Shown one piece after another: positions 17,142 through 24,600 of a DNA stretch of 64,000 nucleotides. The DNA comes from an uncultured Butyrivibrio sp. GTDB taxonomy: Bacteria > Bacillota > Clostridia > Lachnospirales > Lachnospiraceae. The notes under the pieces are model-generated. The model did no database searches. It was not told where the DNA came from and was given only the letters and a program-made list of their open reading frames with translations. The position numbers were made by a program, and so were the translations under genes. The stretch covers positions 1 to 64,000 of the forward strand of contig NZ_CAMVPU010000014.1 in NCBI RefSeq assembly GCF_947169445.1, given 5' to 3'. The first letter of the stretch is position 1; the number at the start of each line of letters is the position of its first letter.

Positions 17142-17651
17142 TTATGCTACTGTACTGAAAAACTTTATGCAAAGAATAACGGAAATTACTATTGAGGTAA
17201 TAGGAACAATTTTATCAAGCTTGGTGCAAAGATCTTCTTTACCTTGTAACTTGTTGAATTTTTCAAGCAAGAACATAACAGTAAAATAAATTAGATTTAA
17301 AATATAATTAATTGCCATATAAATTGCTAATGGAATCATGACAATAACACCAATGACCAGTTTGATTATACCGATTACGAAAAAGAATCCGCTTCCAGCA
17401 AATAATCCGCCAAAGAATATATCTTTGATTCCTGTAAATATCTTTATTACAGAATTACTCATAAATCCATCTATATTATCTAAAGAGCAAAAAATCATAG
17501 ATGCAACAGGCCCGAAGACAAGGGTGAACGCTATTACTATGGTAACGTCGCCCTTCATTAAGATGTTAAGAATTATAGAGACTAACAGACCTGCACCAAA
17601 TCCTTTGGCAGTGTCTAACATAAGTTGTTTAAAGCTTTCTTTGTAATACAT
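17142..17651 (-). CDS. Multi-helix membrane protein, unknown family
   Basis: 169 residues with about four hydrophobic segments: AKGFGAGLLVSIILNIL, VTIVIAFTLVFGPVASMIF, a Gly/Ile-rich pair around residues 90-115, and a C-terminal VISVILCIKFF. A short charged loop (FNKLQGKEDLCTKLDK) precedes the last helix. I recognise no family. TAAAGGAG lies 7-8 bases before the start at 17651. It is the last of three minus-strand genes likely transcribed through the c-di-GMP riboswitch at about 20950-21013, 54 bp behind the caspase-like lipoprotein, and so may support export or anchoring of that operon's products. This is inference from position only. Confidence 0.65.
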   Translation of the reverse strand: MYYKESFKQLMLDTAKGFGAGLLVSIILNILMKGDVTIVIAFTLVFGPVASMIFCSLDNIDGFMSNSVIKIFTGIKDIFFGGLFAGSGFFFVIGIIKLVIGVIVMIPLAIYMAINYILNLIYFTVMFLLEKFNKLQGKEDLCTKLDKIVPITSIVISVILCIKFFSTVA

Positions 17652-17705
17652 AATTATTTCTCCTTTAAAAATGTTATTAGTTTTGTATATTTGATTAATG
17701 CTTTG

Positions 17706-19616
17706 TTATGGGCTATATAAATGTATTTTTTCAACGTAGCCATCCTTTATTGTCATGTCAAAGCCATAATGATCTAGAATTTTGCGGTTTTCTTCTGTAA
17801 AAGCACTATTTACTACTTCATATTCCGCTTCATAAAATACTGGGTTTCCGTTTTCATCATCTTCACCGCCATATCCTTCGATAAGTAGTGAGGGAGAACA
17901 TGGAAGCTCATGCTTATCGTTAGGGATTATTTCACCTGTATCAAGGTTAACTAACCCCCCATTAAGCAAAAGAGTATTAGACCCTTTATCAATGCTTGCA
18001 GAGTAAAGATTACCGCATGTGTTGCCATAATAATCGAAAGTATCACCGGAGGCAGTAGGATAGAAGGCTGTGGCATAAACACCGTCAGGAATCTCAGCCG
18101 TGCGTATATTATCTATTGCAGTAGAAAAACGATAGCTCGTATCTCCAAAGTATACAGGGGCAGCGCCTATGCCATCGTATTGGATGCTATCATCAATACC
18201 ATATGCACCGGCTGCATAGCATAAAGCATCGTATGCTGTATAGTAATCGTTTGTATCTTCCTCTACCTGGCACATCTTCTCAAGCATATATTCAACCACA
18301 TTATTTGCATATCCAAGTTTTACAGTATCACTAAATCCAACCACGGCTGTTGCACCCTTATTGAGAAGGGTTTGCGCGAGCTTTTTAGTATCTGTGTATT
18401 GCGCAGTATGGCATGCATTAAGGATGATTAAGGTATTGTTAAGCGAACCTACTCCAAAGGAATTGTCAAAAAAATCTGCGGAGATAGCTAAAACTCCGTC
18501 ATTGGTCAAAATCAGACCGGGTTCCAGTCTTGCCAAATCAGGAACTCTTGACCATGCCTCTCCAGTCAATAAGTAAGCACCGATGACTTCATCAAAACTA
18601 CCATGGCCATCCCATATAATGACCTGATTGACTGAAAAATAATCCTTAACATTTTGTGCGTTTGTTCTGCCGTCATCAAGATTGTCAGCAAACACTATGC
18701 CATCAAAACTATCATCAATGAAGCTGGCAACGTTGTCCATTTGCTCTGTTGGGAGATGCATCTCTTTTTCTTCATCAGCAAAAGGCTGGTATGTATAAAC
18801 CGACAATTCTTTGCTGGTTGCTTTGACACCTTCCTGTGGGGGAGTATATATATACTCTAGTCCACTGTTAAAGCGCATATACACATGATCGTCGCTTCTT
18901 CTCTCTTCAATGACAATTCCTTCATTCATTAACGAAATGGCTTCTTTTTCAATAATGGAAAGGACTTTTTCCATGGCATCCGGATCTACGAAACCATTAC
19001 CTGCAAATTCATCATCAAGTTTTTCTATATCATCAATTTTTTCTAGAACTTCGTCCGTACTGATGCCATTTTGGGGATCACAGGAAAAGAGATTAATAAC
19101 ATTGCTTTTCTTGCCATCGGTTTCAATATATATTTCAGCGGACTTAAAATCGCTGATGTAATAGGTAACAGAAAAAATATATTCTCTACCTTTTTCTAAT
19201 GGTGAATCGAAAAAATATACATCTTGATTGTTTATTACAAGTTTCGCAGGATTTTTACTATCTGAATTTGCTATGAATCTACAATCTATATGATTATTTT
19301 CATCGTTAAATAAGTAGAAGATTCTTTTTTCAAACCTAGTGCATTCCAAATCTCCAAGATAATCAGAACTATCGTCATATGAGGGAATGGATGTAATTTT
19401 TGCAGGAGTGACTGCATCTGAAACATTTACATGATAAGATGCGTTATTATCATCGGTGGATTCTGTAGTGGTAGATATAGTTGAGTCTTCAGTCTTTTTT
19501 TCATTAACATATTTGTCGTCTATATCTTTTACACTATTCTTGTTTCCACAAGCAGATATACTTAAAGATAAGGCAAGAAATAGTGCCATTGTTATAAATT
19601 TGCTGTTTCGTTTCAT
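17706..19616 (-). CDS. Caspase-like (CHAT-type, clan CD) peptidase lipoprotein
   Basis: About 636 residues. I start at the ATG at 19616 because GGAG lies 6-7 bases before it; the upstream in-frame ATG at 19628 has no site. The N-terminus is a lipoprotein signal with lipobox SISAC, so the protein is probably lipid-anchored outside the membrane. The middle (about 300-480) has the clan CD pattern of CHAT and caspase-fold enzymes: a hydrophobic strand then DGHGSFD with His338, and a strand then LNACHTAQ with Cys402, followed by KGATAVVGF. The substrate is unknown. The N-terminal part may be a beta-domain; the C-terminus is not assignable. It is the second gene of an operon controlled by a c-di-GMP-I riboswitch and lies next to two Pro-rich adhesins, making them candidate substrates. 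Confidence 0.75.
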   Translation of the reverse strand: MKRNSKFITMALFLALSLSISACGNKNSVKDIDDKYVNEKKTEDSTISTTTESTDDNNASYHVNVSDAVTPAKITSIPSYDDSSDYLGDLECTRFEKRIFYLFNDENNHIDCRFIANSDSKNPAKLVINNQDVYFFDSPLEKGREYIFSVTYYISDFKSAEIYIETDGKKSNVINLFSCDPQNGISTDEVLEKIDDIEKLDDEFAGNGFVDPDAMEKVLSIIEKEAISLMNEGIVIEERRSDDHVYMRFNSGLEYIYTPPQEGVKATSKELSVYTYQPFADEEKEMHLPTEQMDNVASFIDDSFDGIVFADNLDDGRTNAQNVKDYFSVNQVIIWDGHGSFDEVIGAYLLTGEAWSRVPDLARLEPGLILTNDGVLAISADFFDNSFGVGSLNNTLIILNACHTAQYTDTKKLAQTLLNKGATAVVGFSDTVKLGYANNVVEYMLEKMCQVEEDTNDYYTAYDALCYAAGAYGIDDSIQYDGIGAAPVYFGDTSYRFSTAIDNIRTAEIPDGVYATAFYPTASGDTFDYYGNTCGNLYSASIDKGSNTLLLNGGLVNLDTGEIIPNDKHELPCSPSLLIEGYGGEDDENGNPVFYEAEYEVVNSAFTEENRKILDHYGFDMTIKDGYVEKIHLYSP

Positions 19617-19660
19617 TTTATTCTCCATGACCGTATTAGCAGGTGATCAAATAAATATTT

Positions 19661-20869
19661 TTAGTCAACAACAAGAACATCCCCATAATAATCAGATCCA
19701 TTCCGTCCAAATGAAATCATTGGATCAGCATACTGATAACTTATGAAAATATCTCCACTTTCTGTTACATATATTGGTGCGATAGGAGATTTTACGTACA
19801 TAATTCCTTTTTCAGTATCGCATTCACTGAGAAGATGTACTTCATAATCGTCCTGGACAGTAATGGCGTGAACTGATGCTGAGGTGGGAGTGATTGTAGA
19901 ACCTATATATTCGAGTTCTTTTCCAATATACACATCATCAAATTCATCCAGCTTAGCTATTATAGCGTCAGTTATTTCTGAAGTAGATGAGATGGCTGTT
20001 GCATTGTTAAGGTAACCTAATGCCATTGCATAATCCTTCATCTTAGTATCAACGTGATTGATGGTGAAGGAACTGATTTTTTTATTGCTGGTATCAATAT
20101 TGAACTTGTACTTAAGGTCATACCTGCTGTCGTTTAAAGTGTTGTTTTTTGCTGGGACTGTAACATCGAAACTACTTCCTGATGTGTTGTAATAGTGATA
20201 TTTGCTAGGGTTGTCGTCATTGGTGAGATTACTTGCTATTAGGATGCTTTCTAAAGTATCAATATCTGTTTCTGTTGAAATACCATTTGGAAACCATACA
20301 AATTCTTTTTGCAGATCAGCTTTAAGGTCTATACCTGTAAACATACTGTCGTAGGTGTTATCATAACTGCCATCAGAAATCTGAACTGCACCCACTGTGA
20401 ATATGTTATTTCCATTCAAGGATACATTGTAGCTTTCAGAGCCTGTTACCATACCTTCTTTTGGAATGTCATATTCAAGCTCTAAAGATGAAGATTCCAG
20501 AATCTTTACAAAATCTCCTATAGTAATACTGCCATCGATAGGAATAATCATGTCATAAACCTGAATCATTCCATCACTGAGAGAAGCATTTTTAATAGTA
20601 TCTGACATTGTGAAATCAAAAACAGGATCAGATACCTCTTTTTCCTCAGTTTCGTCAGAAGAATCTTCATAATCTTCTTCATCTGAAATAAGTTCTGCTA
20701 AGTCTTCGATGTCTTCGCTGTCCATGTCTTCGAGTAATTCTTCAATTTCTTCATCATCGAAGCCCATGTCTTTGAAATTTTCTCTTACAGCCTTTTCAGA
20801 GCTATTTCCGCAAGCTGCTAAAGAAAAAATGGAAAGTGACAGGACGATAGTTAATAATGTCTTTTTCAT
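19661..20869 (-). CDS. Lipoprotein of unknown family, first gene of the c-di-GMP riboswitch operon
   Basis: 402 residues with a lipoprotein signal ending in the lipobox LAAC at about residues 17-20. An acidic helical segment follows (MGFDDEEIEELLEDMDSED..., about 30-70) and resembles a small helical domain; the rest is mostly beta with repeated YDxT and Asn-rich turns. No catalytic motif seen. AAGGAGA lies just before the start at 20869. It is separated from the riboswitch terminator by about 44 bp and followed at 44 bp by the caspase-like lipoprotein. It could be an inhibitor, partner or substrate of that peptidase; I cannot tell which. Confidence 0.7.
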   Translation of the reverse strand: MKKTLLTIVLSLSIFSLAACGNSSEKAVRENFKDMGFDDEEIEELLEDMDSEDIEDLAELISDEEDYEDSSDETEEKEVSDPVFDFTMSDTIKNASLSDGMIQVYDMIIPIDGSITIGDFVKILESSSLELEYDIPKEGMVTGSESYNVSLNGNNIFTVGAVQISDGSYDNTYDSMFTGIDLKADLQKEFVWFPNGISTETDIDTLESILIASNLTNDDNPSKYHYYNTSGSSFDVTVPAKNNTLNDSRYDLKYKFNIDTSNKKISSFTINHVDTKMKDYAMALGYLNNATAISSTSEITDAIIAKLDEFDDVYIGKELEYIGSTITPTSASVHAITVQDDYEVHLLSECDTEKGIMYVKSPIAPIYVTESGDIFISYQYADPMISFGRNGSDYYGDVLVVD

Positions 20870-20913
20870 GAGTTCTCCTTTTGAAATATTTACAATTGTT
20901 GGTTAACAGAGCA

Positions 20914-20940
20914 TAAAAAAAGCGATACTTACGCATCGCT
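20914..20940 (-). terminator. Riboswitch expression-platform terminator
   Basis: On the minus strand AGCGAT and ATCGCT form a stem over GCGTAAGT, followed by TTTTTTT. It begins right after the aptamer's 3' side and precedes the lipoprotein gene. Confidence 0.85.
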
Positions 20941-20946
20941 ACAAGT

Positions 20947-21013
20947 AATTGCAACTGGCTATCCTTACGGACCCTATAGCTTTGCGTCATTAGATTTCTC
21001 TAATTTTGCCAAA
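20947..21013 (-). promoter_or_regulatory. Cyclic di-GMP-I (GEMM-I) riboswitch aptamer
   Basis: Read on the minus strand: TTTGGCAAA, an ATTAGA/TCTAAT stem capped by a GAAA tetraloop, the invariant GACGCAAAGC junction, a second arm with UCC-GUAA-GGA at its tip, then TAGCCAGTTGC closing P1. This is the GEMM-I consensus in full order, including the GNRA loop that docks onto the second arm. A terminator follows at once. Most c-di-GMP-I switches of this layout turn genes off when c-di-GMP binds; that direction is inferred, not visible. Confidence 0.9.
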
Positions 21014-21036
21014 TATTTATTTTGTTCAAGAAAAAA

Positions 21037-21065
21037 TATTTATGTGTATGTTTTCTTGACAGCAA
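21037..21065 (-). promoter_or_regulatory. Candidate promoter of the riboswitch operon
   Basis: On the minus strand TTGCTG, 17 bp, TAAATA. It would start transcription near 21030, about 17 bases before the aptamer. Confidence 0.5.
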
Positions 21066-21082
21066 GATGCATTCTAACACAT

Positions 21083-21098
21083 GGACTTTAAAAAGTCC
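21083..21098. promoter_or_regulatory. Palindromic candidate operator between riboswitch operon and XRE gene
   Basis: GGACTTT-AA-AAAGTCC, two perfect 7-bp arms. It lies 18 bp upstream of the minus-strand -35 and about 47 bp before the XRE start. A T-run (TTTTTTTT) follows on the plus side, so a short terminator is an alternative reading. Confidence 0.5.
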
Positions 21099-21144
21099 AC
21101 ATTTTTTTTATTCCTTTTGTAATCTTATACAAGGGGTGAGGGAG

Positions 21145-21387
21145 ATGGATATACAAAACGCTGTTAAACAGCGAATAATAGGTTTGTGTTCAGAAAATAA
21201 TTTAACTATTAATGCGTTGGCAACCAAAGCTGGAATGCCTCGCACAACGTTAAAAAATATTGTTTATGGTACTAGTAAGAATACTGGCATAGTTACAATT
21301 AAGTTGGTTTGTGATGCGCTGGGGATATCTATAAAAGATTTTTTTGATAATGAATTATTTGATGATTTAGATCTTGTTAAAGATTAG
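21145..21387 (+). CDS. Small XRE-family helix-turn-helix regulator
   Basis: 80 residues, essentially a single Cro/C1-type HTH domain: INALATKAGMPRTTLKNIVYG spans the recognition helices (cited here as ALATKAGMP and RTTLKNIVYG), followed by LVCDALGISIKDFFD. The start at 21145 is supported by a GGGTGAGGGAG site; the longer frame from 21022 has none and would cover the promoter. It is divergent from the c-di-GMP riboswitch operon, with a GGACTTT/AAAGTCC palindrome between, so autoregulation and control of that operon is a reasonable guess. It may also act on the surface protein gene downstream. Confidence 0.85.
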   Translation: MDIQNAVKQRIIGLCSENNLTINALATKAGMPRTTLKNIVYGTSKNTGIVTIKLVCDALGISIKDFFDNELFDDLDLVKD

Positions 21388-21432
21388 TTTTTTACACTAC
21401 ATGCTGATTGAAAAATGGACTGTTGCGCTAAT

Positions 21433-21480
21433 GACATATGATAGTGCGATGGTCTTTTTATTATCTTTTTATCTGATATT
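21433..21480 (+). repeat. Right copy of the direct repeat flanking the 4.6-kb segment
   Basis: Matches 16773-16809 in order and orientation (GACATATGATAG ... TCTTTTTATCTGATATT). This copy has an extra internal TCTTTTTATTA, i.e. a small slippage duplication. Confidence 0.6.
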
Positions 21481-21489
21481 AATATTTAC

Positions 21490-21519
21490 TTGATAAATGG
21501 TCGATATAATGACTATATG
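21490..21519 (+). promoter_or_regulatory. Candidate promoter of the 1841-aa surface protein gene
   Basis: TTGATA, 18 bp, TATATG, overlapping TATAAT at 21505-21510. It is the counterpart of the promoter at 10626-10655. The spacer 21520-21616 is otherwise AT-rich and I see no Shine-Dalgarno sequence directly before the ATG at 21617. Confidence 0.5.
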
Positions 21520-21616
21520 GATACAACTGCTCGTAAATAAATGTATTTATTTTGGCTTTTGGAACTTCTAGTTAAGATATTGATATTTTCAGGTATAGTA
21601 AAATTTTATTGCTTTT

Positions 21617-24600
21617 ATGGATAAAAAGATAAAGAGATTCGAAAAGCATACTGCGATTATCTTGGTAATTGTTCTTATAATTACCGGGATAAGTCTGCGC
21701 TCTTTAGCTATGCCTTCAAATGATGAGGCCAAGAAAATTGTGGCTTTTGGTGCTCTTCCGGATTCTATTGCTGTTCAGCATCTTAAGGTCGGGGATTCGA
21801 TTGATAGTATTATTTTCCCCGATACTCTGCAGGCTACCATTGAAATAATAAATAAAACTGAAAAAGAGGTTACTGAAACGAACGAGTTTTCAAGCCCCAA
21901 TGGGGCGGGCGAAGGCAGTGCGGCTGCTAGTGCGTCTTCTTCTGACGATGCGGTAACTGAAGCGTCAGGTGATGGAAGTAGTGAAGCATCATCTGGGCTT
22001 AGCTCCGGTATTGATGGTTTGGATGAAGCTACGCTGGATGAAAGTGACGTTGAAAATGATGAGGAGCCTTCTGATGAGGCTTCTGCTTTGTCATGCATAG
22101 ATGATGAGGCAGCAGGTGCGTCAAGTTTTGCTGAAGATGCTGCAGTGACAGGTGGAAGTTTGGATGGGGCTGCAGCGGCAAGTTCTGGTATTTCTGAGAA
22201 TGCTTCAACAAACGGTAGTTCTAGTGAGAAGACAGATTTTGCCGGAAGAGCAAGTACTGTTGGAGATGATGCTGCTACCGGTGCTGCAAGTGCTGCCGGG
22301 AATTCAGGTGATGAAGGAAGTACGGACATCTCTATTAATACAAGTGGCGAAAACCGGGTAGATTCTTCAAGAATTTTAGGAGAAACAGGTCAGTTAGGCC
22401 CTAATGGGAATGTGACAGGGACAAATGACTCTACCGAAAATGGAAGCGCTACAGATATAAATACTTCTAGTGTAAATGGAAGCTCTGTAGAAGGAACTGA
22501 TTCTAATGGAAATAGTATTGCTGAAAGAGAAAATGACTCTGCAGGGAATGCAGTAGATAATTCGGGCGTAGATAATATCGATAATGGAAGTAATATTGGA
22601 AACAATGACTTCGGCGCAAGTGACAATGGTACGGATACTAGTGATGATTCAGGCGCATCATCTGGCGAAGAGCAGTCCGGAAGTGGTGAAGAACAAAGCA
22701 ACACTGTGAACGCAGATGCTAATAATGTAACTAATGATGAAACAGACCCTGCTACATCAAATGCTGATAATAACAACGATTCAGATAACAGCAATGGTGG
22801 CAACAGTAGTGATAGCGCCAGCATCATTAGGTCTTTCTTTGACTCGTTCTTTGGAACGTTCGTAGTTTATGCTGCTGAGCAGAGTAATGAAAACATAGGT
22901 AGAAATGACTCTGATGGCAATGAAGATTCATCTGAAGGTGCACAGGGCACTGGCGAAGACGTAGAAGAGGCAGCAGGTGAAAACATAGAAGAGGATGCAG
23001 GTGATATAACAGCAGAAAATATAAATTCTGAAGTAGAAAATGTTGAAGAAACTAGAATAGATGTAAATGTAACCGGAGAAACGCAGAGCGCTGCTGAAAC
23101 AGATAATACAATAGCTGGAGAGGGAGAAAACGTATCATCTAATGCGAATAATGTAGAAGCTAGTAGCGGTTTAAATTCAGGAATGGATTCAGAAGCTGTA
23201 GTACTACCAGGTGAAACACAATCTGAAGTGATTTCGGAAGAGGCTGCAAGCGAGGGGGCAAGTGGAGTTTCCGACCTTGCAACGGAAGGAACATCTACTC
23301 AGAAGCAGTCAGATGAAAATGACACAGCTAATGCAAAGCAGGCACTGTCAGTTGAAACTACATTATCTGAGGATGACGAGATTACAGAGGCAGAGTATGA
23401 AGACATCACCATTGAAGGAATCACATGGACAATAGATTCAGCAAGGAGCTCATCCGGTACGTTCTCATCTCAAGATGAGGGTGCATATTTTACCTTTATC
23501 CCGGTTATCCCGGATGAATACGTGGTAGAGGAAGCTTTGCCTGAGATAGTTGTTGTGATTGATGTAGCTCTGGAAGAGGAAGAAGAAAGACCTGAATTCA
23601 ACCAGTCATGCATCGTTGACGGCATCTGTATAACTGTGCATGCGGATGCAGGTGTATTCCCTAAGGGAGTAAGACTGTCTGCTGAACGAGCATCTGCTGA
23701 TGAGGAAGCAATGGCAGAAAGCGCAGTGGAAGGAATGCGTCCTGATGGAAAAGACTTGGTTTCCTCATATACCTTTGATATTTGTATCATCGATGAAAAT
23801 GGTAATGAGATTCAGCCGGATACTTCAAGAGGAAGTGTGACGGTTTCTTTCTCCACGGCAGGAGTGTCGGATGGAAGTATGCAGGCTGATCTTTATCACA
23901 TTGATGATGGTGGCGGAGCTTCCAAACTTGCTTCTACAACGGCAGGAGCTGAGGTGTCTGCAGAAACTAGCGGATTTTCTTTGTATACTATAGAGTTTAC
24001 GAAGGAAAATGGTAAGGATTTTTTGCAATTTCAAGTTAATTCTCCAGGAGATTCATTAAAAATAAAGAATATTCTTACACAAAAACAAATTGCTTTCACG
24101 ACTATAGATAGTGCAGTTTCAAGTAATCCGGCATGTTTCGCTGTTGTTACTGATGGCATGGGAAACTTGGTAGTAGAGGCATTGAATAGTTTTGATCATG
24201 TGGAGACCCTGACTGTTACAATTGACGGAGGTACTGTAGTTAAGTTTTGGGTTACCTGTGGATACATGCATGGTAGTCAATCATTTATTATTCATGACAC
24301 GGACCTTACCAAGTCGGCACAAACCAATTTGGAAGCAGTCATGGGGAATGGGACTACCGTGACCGCTATCAGTAAGTCAGGTACCGTTTATGAATTTGGA
24401 AATGGCTTAACTGAAATAGGATTTGATGGCGGTATTGCTCTGGATACTATGGGAAGTATACATGATTATAATATAGATCCGGATATTCAGAATGTAGTTA
24501 ATACCTATTTTGGAGGCTTGAATTATGCACCTGGTGATACGTCAACTCTGGAATTTGAAATGGTAGCGACAGAAACAGAAATAGCTTTTGATTATGTTTT

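Noticed and set aside
17706..19616. Toxin or defence (bacterial caspase) system.
   Set aside because: CHAT proteases can be defence effectors, but this one has a lipoprotein signal and no partner typical of such systems; a surface role fits better.
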